Part shown: piece after piece, positions 15,483 through 23,339 of the stretch | How the letters are laid out: every line of letters starts with the position of its first letter | Numbering within the stretch: the stretch's first letter is position 1 | Assembly: GCA_900541285.1 (NCBI GenBank) | Contig: UQJA01000004.1 | Coordinates: 1 to 39,986, forward strand | Length of the DNA: 39,986 nucleotides | Direction: 5' to 3' | Origin: an uncultured Collinsella sp. | Lineage (GTDB): Bacteria; Actinomycetota; Coriobacteriia; Coriobacteriales; Coriobacteriaceae | The notes under the pieces: model-generated | The model's input: only the letters and a program-made list of their open reading frames with translations | What the model was told of the DNA's origin: nothing | Database searches by the model: none | Program-made: the position numbers and the translations under genes

Positions 15483-16221
15483 CGTCATCGACTACATGCC
15501 GGGCGATACGCTACTGCATCGCCTGAACCCCGTCGTCAAACTGGGCCTCGCCGCCGCCATCATCGTCGGCATCTTCTTGTCCGACACCTACGTGGCGCTG
15601 CTGGGCTTTTTGGCACTCACCCTTGCGCTGGGTGCCTATGCCGGCGTCGTCGACCGTCTGTTCTCGCTGCTCAAGTTGCTGATCCCGCTCGCGCTTATCA
15701 TGCTGGTGCTCCAGCTGGCCTTTATGCGCGATGGCAACGTGGTGTGGGGCTTTATCACCGACACGGGCCTCATCACAGGATCGAAGGCCTGTCTGCGCCT
15801 ACTGGGTGTGGCGTTACCACTCATCCTCATGCTCATGGTGACCAAGCTCAACGACCTTGCCAACGCCTGCGTCGAGGTGCTGCACGTACCGTATCGCTAT
15901 GCCTTCACCTTTACCACGGCGCTGCGCTTTGTGCCGGTGTTTGGTCAGGAGATGAACGCCATCATGGAGGCGCAGACCGCACGCGGCGTCGAGTACGACA
16001 CCAAGAACCCCATCAAGAAGCTTAAGCTCATGCTGCCACTGTGCGTGCCACTGCTCATCTCGAGCGTGGGCAAGACCGATGCCACAGCCTTGGCGGCAGA
16101 ACAGCGCGGCTTCTATCTGCGTACGCGCGCCAGCTCGTACAAGCGCTATCCCATCAAGGGTCTGGACATCGCCGTGCTCATCGTCAGCATCGCCCTCATC
16201 GCCATCGGCTTCCTGTTCTAG
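15475..16221 (+). CDS. ECF transporter T component
   Basis: This 248-residue membrane protein has about five to six hydrophobic helices and the two coupling motifs of EcfT proteins: AQTARGVEY (Ala-Arg-Gly) and a second Arg-rich segment, AEQRGFYLRTRASSY. The T component joins the ATPase to the S component. The GTG at 15475 has GGAG 10 bases upstream, inside the ATPase gene, and overlaps the ATPase stop codon by 8 bases, so translation is likely coupled. Starting here removes extra residues encoded in a longer upstream frame and gives the normal family N-terminus (DYMPGDTLLHRLNP). It is the last gene of the Trp-leader operon. Confidence 0.93.
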   Translation: MVNVIDYMPGDTLLHRLNPVVKLGLAAAIIVGIFLSDTYVALLGFLALTLALGAYAGVVDRLFSLLKLLIPLALIMLVLQLAFMRDGNVVWGFITDTGLITGSKACLRLLGVALPLILMLMVTKLNDLANACVEVLHVPYRYAFTFTTALRFVPVFGQEMNAIMEAQTARGVEYDTKNPIKKLKLMLPLCVPLLISSVGKTDATALAAEQRGFYLRTRASSYKRYPIKGLDIAVLIVSIALIAIGFLF

Positions 16222-16250
16222 TTCACCACCGACAGCAACCGCCCAACGCA

Positions 16251-16287
16251 AAAGGCCTCAGCTCGCACCAAACGAGCCGAGGCCTTT
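16251..16287. terminator. Terminator of the ECF operon (both directions possible)
   Basis: AAAGGCCTC plus GCTCG (16251-16265) pairs with CGAGC plus GAGGCCTTT (16273-16287) with a single A/C mismatch. It lies 29 bases after the T-component stop, between convergent genes. A and T residues flank both sides. Confidence 0.85.
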
Positions 16288-16319
16288 ACTGTTTCACCAG
16301 ATAAAACCTGCCAAAATTA

Positions 16320-16340
16320 ACCTGTCCCTTTTTGACAGGT
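16320..16340 (-). terminator. Hairpin after the racemase gene
   Basis: ACCTGTC (16320-16326) pairs with GACAGGT (16334-16340) with a 7-base loop. It lies 6 bases beyond the racemase stop on the - strand. The AACCTGTCCC core also occurs near 30258 and, with one change, near 31496, so it may belong to a dispersed element. Confidence 0.5.
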
Positions 16341-16346
16341 CGAAAG

Positions 16347-17093
16347 CTAGAGGCGGTAGGGGGCGCCGCTGCGGATGATGGATTCGCGCACCAGGACATC
16401 CATGGCGTCGAGGGTGATCTCGGGCATCTCTCGGTACTTCTGTAGCACCGAGAGCTCGGTGCAGGCCAGAATGACGCGGTCGCAGCCGCTACGGGCGAAC
16501 TCCCACATCACGCGGTCGAACTTATCCATATCGGGCTCACGTCCGGCCTTCACATCATCGTAGATAAGCGACATCACATCGTTCTGACGTTTCTCGCTGG
16601 GATAGACAACCTCAACACCCGCAGCCTTACATTCGCGACCGTAGACGCCCGCGCCCACGGTGCCATCGGTTCCCATAATGCCAATCTTGTGCACCGGCTC
16701 GGCCGGCATACTCAGGTTGGGATCGAACTCGCACTCCCCCATCACCGCACCGGCCAGAGCATAGCGCACCGACTCACGCGGCATGTGGATAATCGGCACC
16801 TTCGTAAACGACTGGATCTGGTCGTAGAAGTAGTGCGACGTGTTGCAGGGAATGGCAATGTGCGCACAGCCCAGCGACTCGAGTGCCTGGGCACACTCTT
16901 TCATGGTCGCCAGCAGCTTGGCATGCTCGCCGGTCTTAATGGCCAACGTGCGGTCGGGCATGGTCGACTTGGAGAGCACCACCATGTCGATATGTTCCTG
17001 ATCGCAGGCAGCAGCCGTATGACGCACCACCTGGTCGTAGTAATACGACGTGGCCTCGGCGCCCATGCCACCGATAACTCCCAGCTTTTCCAT
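16347..17093 (-). CDS. Aspartate/glutamate racemase family protein
   Basis: This 248-residue protein is of the Asp/Glu racemase superfamily, with the two catalytic Cys segments, PCNTSHYF (first) and ACTELSVL (second), and the N-terminal KLGVIGGMGAEATSYYYDQV typical of aspartate racemases. The likely reaction is L-Asp to D-Asp without cofactor; Glu is possible. The ATG at 17093 has AAGGAGG 6 bases upstream, while a longer frame to 17177 runs into the preceding gene and lacks a start signal. It follows the ATP-grasp gene by 84 bp on the same strand. In Enterococcus faecium an aspartate racemase next to a D-aspartate ligase supplies peptidoglycan cross-bridges, which fits this pair. Confidence 0.88.
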   Translation of the reverse strand: MEKLGVIGGMGAEATSYYYDQVVRHTAAACDQEHIDMVVLSKSTMPDRTLAIKTGEHAKLLATMKECAQALESLGCAHIAIPCNTSHYFYDQIQSFTKVPIIHMPRESVRYALAGAVMGECEFDPNLSMPAEPVHKIGIMGTDGTVGAGVYGRECKAAGVEVVYPSEKRQNDVMSLIYDDVKAGREPDMDKFDRVMWEFARSGCDRVILACTELSVLQKYREMPEITLDAMDVLVRESIIRSGAPYRL

Positions 17094-17177
17094 CGCCGCC
17101 TCCTTGGTGACGCTTGCGCAATTGCGCGTATCATACCCGCGCCCGCCCGATGCAAACCGGACGGGCGCCGCGCTCAT

Positions 17178-18434
17178 CTACTTGTAATACGTCTTGAACA
17201 GCTTAAAGTGGCGCAGCTTGGTGTGCCACATGCGCAGCCAGCGGTTAAAGACAAAGTCGCCCTTCATAAACGAAGGGTCGGCGCCCTTGCCTTCCTTGTC
17301 CAGGCGATGCACCTTAGCGCGCAGCTCGGGATCCTTGACGTACTTGTCGACGACACCCATGGGAACGACCATCCACAGGGCCTCGTCCTGCGCCGTCACA
17401 AACTCCGGCTCAAACGGGCGGTTGAACACATACTCGTCCACCACATACTTGGCAACGTTAAAGCCGCTGTTGGTGACGTAGTAGTTGCTGCGGCCCTGAC
17501 GCGTGTTGAAATCGAAGAACTTAAACGAGCCGTCGCGCTCGTCATACTTAACGTCAAAATTGGAATAGCCCACAAAGTGAAGGTCCTCGAGCAACTTGCA
17601 CACGCCGCCCATGAGCTCGTCATTGGGCTCGGTGATGATGCAGGCGTGATTACCGACGCCATGGGGCTGATGCTCCTCGAGCAGCACGTGACCCAGGCAC
17701 ATCATGCGGACCTTGCCGTTGCGGTCGGAATAGCTGGTGAGCACGCGCATGTACTCGTCGTTGCCGGGCACGCGATCCTGCAAGATCAGGTCGTCGGTGT
17801 AGCCGCTGGCATACGAATCGCGAATGACCTGTTCCAGCTCGGCGCGGTCGGCAATCTCATAGGCCTTCTTCTGGCCCTCGAACTCATGCTGCCACCACAT
17901 GATGCCGTCAGAAGGCTTCAGAATCATCGGGTAAGGAAAATCGATCTGGTCGAGCACCTCGGCAGGTGCCTCGCCTTGGGCGTTCAGCATCGCCATGGTG
18001 AAGGTAAAGGTATGCGGATAGGGCACGCCATGCTTCTCGCACAGCTCGTAGAAGATCTCCTTCTTCTGGCACTGCTCAAGCATGCTATAGGGAGCGTAAG
18101 GCGCGACGATGTTATCCGCCAACTCATGGGCATCCTTGGCCTGAGCCACGAGGGCAACATAGTTGTCGCCACAGCCCACAAGGACAATCGTCTTGTCGGC
18201 ATGCGCTTGGGCAATGCCGTTGACGGTTTTGAGCATCACGGGCATGGTGTCGATATCCACGTTGGGCGTGTAGTCGATAATCTGGCTGCGGTACGCGGGA
18301 CCCGTCTGGTACTTGCCAAAGACCAGACTCTTGACCTGGTACTCCTCGTAGAAGGCGCGCGCCACCGAATAGGCGTTGATGTCGCCACCGAGCAGCACGG
18401 GAATGAACTCGCGCTCTGTAAATTGCAATGCCAT
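17178..18434 (-). CDS. ATP-grasp ligase, candidate D-aspartate ligase for peptidoglycan
   Basis: This 418-residue protein has the ATP-grasp layout: an N-terminal Rossmann-like domain (FIPVLLGGDINAYSVARAF), a central ATP-binding region (YPMILKPSDG) and a catalytic end with FDVKYDERDGSFKFFDFNTR, where Asp, Asp and Asn would hold magnesium. Size and pattern resemble the D-aspartate ligase (Asl) of enterococci, which adds D-Asp to the side chain of the peptidoglycan stem. The adjacent racemase would supply D-Asp. The cell wall of Collinsella has been described as containing an ornithine-aspartate type cross-link, as far as I recall, which would fit. Other ATP-grasp functions, such as carbamoyl-phosphate-like ligases, cannot be ruled out. 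ATG at 18434 has AGGAAG upstream. Confidence 0.78.
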   Translation of the reverse strand: MALQFTEREFIPVLLGGDINAYSVARAFYEEYQVKSLVFGKYQTGPAYRSQIIDYTPNVDIDTMPVMLKTVNGIAQAHADKTIVLVGCGDNYVALVAQAKDAHELADNIVAPYAPYSMLEQCQKKEIFYELCEKHGVPYPHTFTFTMAMLNAQGEAPAEVLDQIDFPYPMILKPSDGIMWWQHEFEGQKKAYEIADRAELEQVIRDSYASGYTDDLILQDRVPGNDEYMRVLTSYSDRNGKVRMMCLGHVLLEEHQPHGVGNHACIITEPNDELMGGVCKLLEDLHFVGYSNFDVKYDERDGSFKFFDFNTRQGRSNYYVTNSGFNVAKYVVDEYVFNRPFEPEFVTAQDEALWMVVPMGVVDKYVKDPELRAKVHRLDKEGKGADPSFMKGDFVFNRWLRMWHTKLRHFKLFKTYYK

Positions 18435-18654
18435 GGAAACTTCCTATCATGAACTGCCCACACAACGGGCGGTCTTTGCGCAACTGATTTATTCTAGCGT
18501 GCCAAGCCGCCGGCGCCCAAAGCTCCACCGTATCTATGGCAATCGACGCAATCGTCCAGCACGAAGGCGGCGCTCACCGTTGTATGACAATGGGCAATGA
18601 ACCTACCATTGTTGTAGGATTCAACATGTTGCCCGCCCCGTCGAAAGGTGCACC

Positions 18655-19287
18655 GTGCCCCAGGCTCATCCGATCAACAACCCCATCATTGACGCCACCA
18701 AGCGCGAACTTGCGGATCGTGCCCGGACGGCAGCTCCCCTACGCACCGCAAACGATGCTTACAACGGGCCTGCTCGTATCGTCTCAATCAACACGTCGGA
18801 GCACAAAGGCACTCGCAAGTCGCCCGTCGCCGATGGACGCGACACCGTCATCGAGCAATTTGGCCTCGCTACCGATGCGCACGCCGGACATTGGCACCGC
18901 CAGGTCTCTTTTTTAGCCGCGGAGTCCATCCAGACGGCGCAGGCACGCGGGCTCGACGTACACGAGGGTGACTTTGGAGAGAACTTCACAACCCGGGGCA
19001 TCAACCTGCTCTCGCTCCCCTTGGGCACGCAGCTCAAGCTTGGCAGCGAGGTGCTTGTCGAAATCAGTCAGATCGGCAAGGTCTGCCACACACGCTGTGC
19101 CATCTACTATCTAGCCGGCGACTGCATCTTTCCCCACGAGGGCGTTTTCGGCGTGGTACTAAAGGGCGGAGAGGTCCATATCGGCGACGATATCCAGGTA
19201 GTCAAACTCGGCGACGGCACCTGTTCGTTCACCCCCGCCGAGGCGCTCGAAGAGATTGAGCAGGCTCGCCAGGAGGGCACGCTGTAG
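18655..19287 (+). CDS. MOSC domain protein
   Basis: This 210-residue protein has a MOSC (molybdenum cofactor sulfurase C-terminal) fold over residues of about 40-190. It has HAGHWHRQVSFLA, EGDFGENFTTRGI, and the Cys-rich SQIGKVCHTRCAIYYLAGDC followed by HEGVFGVVLKGG. The domain binds sulfur-containing or molybdenum cofactor groups; the exact role here is unknown and no molybdenum cofactor genes lie nearby. The GTG at 18655 has AAAGG 7 bases upstream. It is divergent from the ATP-grasp gene, with a 220 bp gap that must hold both promoters; a TAGAAT on the - strand near 18492 could be a -10 box for the ATP-grasp gene. Confidence 0.9.
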   Translation: MPQAHPINNPIIDATKRELADRARTAAPLRTANDAYNGPARIVSINTSEHKGTRKSPVADGRDTVIEQFGLATDAHAGHWHRQVSFLAAESIQTAQARGLDVHEGDFGENFTTRGINLLSLPLGTQLKLGSEVLVEISQIGKVCHTRCAIYYLAGDCIFPHEGVFGVVLKGGEVHIGDDIQVVKLGDGTCSFTPAEALEEIEQARQEGTL

Positions 19288-19414
19288 TTGTAAAACCCCA
19301 CGTTGAGATAGCTTTTACAGCCCCAAACCCCTCTTAAACAGGCCCCCGTAACGTTAAAGTTGAACTCTATGGTTTCTCAACAATTCATCATAACTGCAGG
19401 TCAAAGCCAAAGCC

Positions 19415-19460
19415 TCAAGTTCAACTTGACCCTTTGGAACCTTTAAGGTTCAAGTTGAGG
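19415..19460. promoter_or_regulatory. SoxR/MerR-like palindromes upstream of the cell-wall hydrolase gene
   Basis: TCAAGTTCAACTTGA (19415-19429) is a perfect 15-base palindrome, close to the SoxR box pattern CCTCAAGTTNAACTTGAGG. GAACCTTTAAGGTTC (19437-19451) is a second perfect palindrome, running into CAAGTTGAGG (19451-19460). A related AAAGTTGAAC lies near 19357. No MerR-family gene is in the window. The sites fit a regulated promoter for the secreted protein starting at 19522. Confidence 0.5.
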
Positions 19461-19521
19461 TCGAAAGCAGTAGTAGAATACCGTTCGAACCATAACCTAC
19501 GATTGATTGCAGAGGGACTGG

Positions 19522-20655
19522 ATGCAGCATTCGAATCATCGCACCGCAGCGCTCATTGCGTCGAAGCCGGCTCGTATCATCACGAGCGCCGCGCTCGCCG
19601 TTGCGCTGACGGCCACGCCGATGCTCTCCCCCGTTGCGGCGTATGCCGCCTCGCAGGCAACGCAGGACCAGCTTTCCGCAGCCCAGCAGAAGATCGAAGC
19701 CGCCACGAGCGCCTACAACGACGCCCGCACCAAACTCGATGACCTGCAAAAGCAGATTGACTCCAATGAGGCGAGCATCGAGGAAATCGAGGCTAAGCTT
19801 CCCGAGCAGCAGGCCAAGGCAAGCTCTGCCATGCGCGATCTGTACAAGTATCAGAAGGGCACCAATCCCATCGTGAGCTTCCTGGTCAACGCGCAGAGCC
19901 TGGGTGAGTTCATCACGACCTGCAAATACACCAACCAGATCACGAGCTCGAGCGTCGACGAGATCGAAGAGCTCAATAACATGCAAACCGAACTTGAGCA
20001 GAACAAGGCCGAGCTCCAGCAGGCCAAGTCACAGCTTGAGGCAGAGCAGAAAAACGCCGAGGATGCGCTGGCGCAGGCCCAGCAGCTCCGCAGCGAGGCA
20101 CAGGCAAAAGCCGAGCAGGAAAATGCCGCCGAGCTTGCCAAGCTTGAGGCCGATAAGGCCGCTGCCGCCGAGAAGCTCTCGGGCGAGGGCGTAAGCGGCA
20201 GCAATTCCAGCAGCCAGGCCACCAACACCAACACCACCATCGACACCACGGTGAACAACTCCAATACCGGTAGTTCCGATTACGATTCGTTCATTAATGA
20301 GTGGACGAGCCGCATCGACAATTATCTCGCCGGCTCCCCCATGGCAGGCCAGGGCTACAACTTTGCCGTCGCCGCTTGGAATACCGGTGTCGACCCCCGT
20401 TGGTCCCCCGCCATCGCCTGCATCGAGAGCACCAAGGGTGCTTATTGCGCCAATTCTTATAACGCCTGGGGCTGGAGTGCACGTGGCGGCGGTTGGCGCA
20501 GCTTTGGCAGCTGGAGCGAGGGCATCTCCGCTCACGTTGCCTATCTGGGCGCCAACTACGGCTCCACCCTTACCCCGGCTGCGGCCAAAAAGTACTGCCC
20601 GCCCACGTGGCAGGACTGGTACAACAAAGTCGCCGCTCAGATGAACCGCATCTAA
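19522..20655 (+). CDS. Secreted coiled-coil protein with lysozyme-like C-terminal domain
   Basis: This 377-residue protein has a signal peptide (1-42, ending AYA), a long coiled coil (about 45-215, rich in Glu, Gln and Ala, like the PcsB or FtsX-partner type), a Ser/Asn/Thr linker (about 220-250) and a C-terminal domain of about 120 residues. The C-terminal part, with DPRWSPAIACIESTKG, NAWGWSARGGGWRSFGSW and SAHVAYLGANYG, is like lysozyme/glucosaminidase-type cell-wall hydrolases, with the Glu in IEST as likely catalytic acid. It probably cleaves peptidoglycan at the cell surface, maybe in cell division. The ATG at 19522 has AGAGGG upstream and is preferred to a TTG at 19507. SoxR/MerR-like palindromes precede it. 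Confidence 0.85.
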   Translation: MQHSNHRTAALIASKPARIITSAALAVALTATPMLSPVAAYAASQATQDQLSAAQQKIEAATSAYNDARTKLDDLQKQIDSNEASIEEIEAKLPEQQAKASSAMRDLYKYQKGTNPIVSFLVNAQSLGEFITTCKYTNQITSSSVDEIEELNNMQTELEQNKAELQQAKSQLEAEQKNAEDALAQAQQLRSEAQAKAEQENAAELAKLEADKAAAAEKLSGEGVSGSNSSSQATNTNTTIDTTVNNSNTGSSDYDSFINEWTSRIDNYLAGSPMAGQGYNFAVAAWNTGVDPRWSPAIACIESTKGAYCANSYNAWGWSARGGGWRSFGSWSEGISAHVAYLGANYGSTLTPAAAKKYCPPTWQDWYNKVAAQMNRI

Positions 20656-20665
20656 GTGCAACTGC

Positions 20666-20690
20666 AAAGGGCCCCAATGGGGCCCTTTTC
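20666..20690 (+). terminator. Terminator of the cell-wall hydrolase gene
   Basis: AAAGGGCCCC (20666-20675) pairs with GGGGCCCTTT (20679-20688) around three bases, followed by TC and more T residues. It is 11 bases after the stop and lies close to the end of the convergent kinase gene. Confidence 0.92.
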
Positions 20691-20692
20691 TT

Positions 20693-22072
20693 TTAGGTAG
20701 CGGAGGTATCGACGACGCCGGTCGCATTGGCAACCGCGACTATGACGATCATGCATAGGAGCAGCACACTCAATGCCTTGAGCCAGAGTTTCGCGAGTTT
20801 CTTGCCGCGATAGCTGTCGAGCAGTGCGAATCGCCGACGAAGACGGCGCTTATCGAGCAGCGCAAAATGCATAAGCACCATAAGGCCATCGACAAAGAAA
20901 AAATACTCGATTATGAGAAGCCACGTCGGGTAGCTTTGGTTTGCTCCCGTGGGGTGAAAGACGGCAAAGTGACTTCCGGCAAAGAACACAAGCAGCGAGA
21001 AGCAGACGAGCGTATTCCAAATACGCCCCAGAGACTCCGGAACGCGAGAGAGCAGACCGCATGCAGCGGAGGCGGCAGGCCTAGGAAGCCCTGTGGGGTT
21101 CTGGAGCCCTTGGGGCGTCAACACCGTCTCCGAGGCCGGAGTACGGACAGGCGCAGGCGCAGGAGGCCGCACGGGGCGACTTAGATCGTATGCCGCGCGC
21201 GTCGCCCGTCCCAACGCTTCCGCGCTCGCAAAACGCTTGGCCGGGTCGAGCGCCATCGACATGCAGACGGCATCGGCAAGTGGGGTGGGAATGCCACGCG
21301 CCTCGCATTGCTCGCGCATGTCGAGCCCTGGTTTAGGGTCGACTCCCATCAAGCAGAAGAACAACAGGGCGCCAAGTGCGTAGACGTCGCTGCGCACACT
21401 CGTCTGCCCAAACCCATACTGCTCGGGCGGCGCATAGGGTCGCGTGCCAAACTTGACGGTGTCGGCATCGGCGCCATCGCGCCATACGCGCGCGATCCCC
21501 AAGTCGATAATCACCAGCGATGAAAACGTCAGGCCGTCATCAGGCGTATAGTTGGCACCTGTCACGATGATATTCGACGGCTTGAGGTCGCGATGGATCA
21601 CCGGCGCCGACGTCTCCCCCGCTATTGCAAAACCGGCATGGAGCTCGCCCACGGCATCGCATAGGGCAGGATACAATTCACGCGCATAATCGGGGGTGGC
21701 TCCCAGACGGTACACCAGCGCCCCGAGCGTCTCCCCTTCGATGTATTCCATAACCACGTTGAGCTCGTCGCCCACACGACGACAATCGACGATTCTGGGC
21801 AGGTGCTCAAAACGCCTGCCTGCCCGCTGAGCGGCAAACAGACGCTCGTATGCCCCGCCGATTTGAGCCGAAGCATCGATGCGTTTGCGGACAAAGGGGC
21901 CGAGCGAACTACCGCCGGTTCCTTCAAAGTACACGAGCTCGGTTGTTTCAACGGACGAGCGCTTAAGTACACGCTCCACGCGATAGCTGTCGTCGCGATC
22001 GAGCGACGCCAGGTGCTCGGCAAGCGCTGCGGTCAGCTCGTCATTGGAATATGTTGGGGTCTGAGTATCCAT
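20693..22072 (-). CDS. Ser/Thr protein kinase with C-terminal membrane region
   Basis: This protein of about 459 residues has a Hanks-type kinase domain: Lys63 in a VRKRID segment as the likely ATP lysine, HRDLKPSN (160-167), DLG in place of DFG (190-192), and APPEQYG (214-220) followed by SDVYALGALL. After a Pro-rich linker, two or three hydrophobic helices (about 345-455) place it in the membrane with the kinase inside. There is no PASTA domain. The start is uncertain: an ATG at 22072 has GGAGG only 2 bases before it, and ATGs a few codons upstream are possible. The HTH and lipoprotein genes precede it on the same strand, so a signalling unit is likely. Confidence 0.9.
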   Translation of the reverse strand: MDTQTPTYSNDELTAALAEHLASLDRDDSYRVERVLKRSSVETTELVYFEGTGGSSLGPFVRKRIDASAQIGGAYERLFAAQRAGRRFEHLPRIVDCRRVGDELNVVMEYIEGETLGALVYRLGATPDYARELYPALCDAVGELHAGFAIAGETSAPVIHRDLKPSNIIVTGANYTPDDGLTFSSLVIIDLGIARVWRDGADADTVKFGTRPYAPPEQYGFGQTSVRSDVYALGALLFFCLMGVDPKPGLDMREQCEARGIPTPLADAVCMSMALDPAKRFASAEALGRATRAAYDLSRPVRPPAPAPVRTPASETVLTPQGLQNPTGLPRPAASAACGLLSRVPESLGRIWNTLVCFSLLVFFAGSHFAVFHPTGANQSYPTWLLIIEYFFFVDGLMVLMHFALLDKRRLRRRFALLDSYRGKKLAKLWLKALSVLLLCMIVIVAVANATGVVDTSAT

Positions 22073-22170
22073 AGCCTCCATCATAGCGCAGGGCGCAGAC
22101 ACCCCATGGCATCCGCACCCCGTTCGTTTGCATCGCTGTTCGACAGCTCCGCCGGCTCAGATATCAGCCG

Positions 22171-22593
22171 CTAACTCACCGTCTCCTCGCCAAAGCGATA
22201 CAGTTCCTCGTTGACCTTTTGGAGGCTGCACCCGCGATCGATGCAAAAGATGATAATCGCATCGCGGCGGTCCTTGCAGTTAAGGACGCTTACCCCGGCA
22301 GCCGTCAGCGCACGGTTGGTCTCTTTGAGCGTCAGCGCCATCGCAAAGGCAATCTGCAGCACCTTATTGCGACTCGGATGACGCGCGCCGGTAAAGATCT
22401 GATAGCCAAAGGTCTCATTGAGATCGGCCATGCGAACCACGCGCGAACGCTCCAAGCCCTTTTCCTGCAGCAGCTGCATCAGGTAGTCCGAAAGCGACGG
22501 GGCGGCAAAGTCGTGTTCTTTGATATAGCCATCGATGTTTGGCGCGTCGAGAAGTTCATTGAGTAACTCGTCAGTCAACTTTTTATCGGGCAT
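22171..22593 (-). CDS. HTH protein preceding the Ser/Thr kinase
   Basis: This 140-residue soluble protein has a central segment that looks like an XRE-type HTH: LSDYLMQLLQEKGLERSRVV, NETFGYQIFTGARHPSRNK, and VLQIAFAMALTLKETNRAL. The C-terminal half (CKDRRDAIIIFCIDRGCSLQ, then VNEELYRFGEETVS) is also helical and could sense or dimerise. The ATG at 22593 has GGGAGG about 9 bases upstream. It lies 39 bp after the lipoprotein gene and 98 bp before the kinase gene. A role as kinase substrate or regulator of the set is an inference. Confidence 0.75.
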   Translation of the reverse strand: MPDKKLTDELLNELLDAPNIDGYIKEHDFAAPSLSDYLMQLLQEKGLERSRVVRMADLNETFGYQIFTGARHPSRNKVLQIAFAMALTLKETNRALTAAGVSVLNCKDRRDAIIIFCIDRGCSLQKVNEELYRFGEETVS

Positions 22594-22632
22594 ACGACCT
22601 CACCTCCCATACGGCGCAACGGTAGCGACATG

Positions 22633-23178
22633 TTAGGCCAGCACCCAGCTTACAGCGGCAGACTTATCAAACACGTTGGCAAAATAGAGAGCCTTCTTGA
22701 TGTCACCATCAAAGTAGATATTGCCCGCCACGGAACCGCCGGCGGCAAGGGTACCAGACTGCAGTTCATCGGAGCCCTCGCTGTAATAACCCTGGTTCTG
22801 CTGAGCACCGTTGGCGTCCTCGCCCTTCCAGTCGTAGATATTGTAATCTGCGCCCTCATCGCCATTGTTGACGTACGTGACGTGAATGCCTGTCATGGTC
22901 GAACCGTCATAATTTGTAAGGCCGGGCTGGACGGAATCGACGACGACGGAAAGGCCAGCAGTCGTGGTCACCGTCGTGCCAACAGCCAGGTCAGTCGTAG
23001 GCTGCTCTTCCTTCTTCGTCTCTTCCTTCTTGTCGCCATCGCCGGCATCTTCGGTGACGGTCGCCTTATCGCTACCGCAACCGGCAAGAAGACTGGCAGT
23101 CCCCAAGGCAACAGTGGCGAATGCGCCAAGTGCAGCGCGACGGCTCAGCAGCACTTCGTTTTCGAGCTTATTCATCAT
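22633..23178 (-). CDS. Lipoprotein with DUF4352/DUF5067-like domain
   Basis: This 181-residue protein has a lipoprotein signal ending LAGC (Cys34), preceded by SRRAALGAF, which looks like a twin-arginine motif, so export by Tat is possible. An acidic, Lys/Glu-rich linker (about 37-62) follows. The rest, a beta-strand-rich domain (GLSVVVDSVQPGLTNYDG, HVTYVNNGDEGADYNIYDWK), is of the immunoglobulin-like DUF4352/DUF5067 type common in Gram-positive lipoproteins. The function is unknown. The ATG at 23178 or 23175 follows GGAAGGA. The ribosome binding site is in the 3' arm of a perfect 14 bp hairpin. It is the first gene before the HTH and kinase genes. Confidence 0.82.
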   Translation of the reverse strand: MMNKLENEVLLSRRAALGAFATVALGTASLLAGCGSDKATVTEDAGDGDKKEETKKEEQPTTDLAVGTTVTTTAGLSVVVDSVQPGLTNYDGSTMTGIHVTYVNNGDEGADYNIYDWKGEDANGAQQNQGYYSEGSDELQSGTLAAGGSVAGNIYFDGDIKKALYFANVFDKSAAVSWVLA

Positions 23179-23180
23179 GC

Positions 23181-23234
23181 ATCCTTCCTACGATCCGGCT
23201 ACCGCGCCGGCACACAGCACATCGTAGGAAGGAT
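23181..23234 (-). promoter_or_regulatory. Hairpin that buries the ribosome binding site of the lipoprotein gene
   Basis: ATCCTTCCTACGAT (23181-23194) is the perfect reverse complement of 23221-23234. An inner CCGGC/GCCGG pair (23195-23199 with 23206-23210) lies in the 26-base loop. In the - strand transcript the 3' arm contains GGAAGGAT, the ribosome binding site, 2-5 bases before the ATG. The full stem would block ribosome access unless it is opened. Confidence 0.7.
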
Positions 23235-23299
23235 TGAATTTGAATTCATTAGCTGAGAGCTAAGGTTGCGGTAAACGGCCAATGCAGTTATCCAAACGC

Positions 23300-23320
23300 C
23301 GAGCAAACGCACTTTGCTCG
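23300..23320 (-). terminator. Possible terminator after the small membrane protein gene
   Basis: CGAGCAAA (23300-23307) pairs with TTTGCTCG (23313-23320) around five bases, 20 bases beyond the stop on the - strand. There is no T run. Confidence 0.35.
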
Positions 23321-23339
23321 ACCGTCTGCTGGCAGCGCA

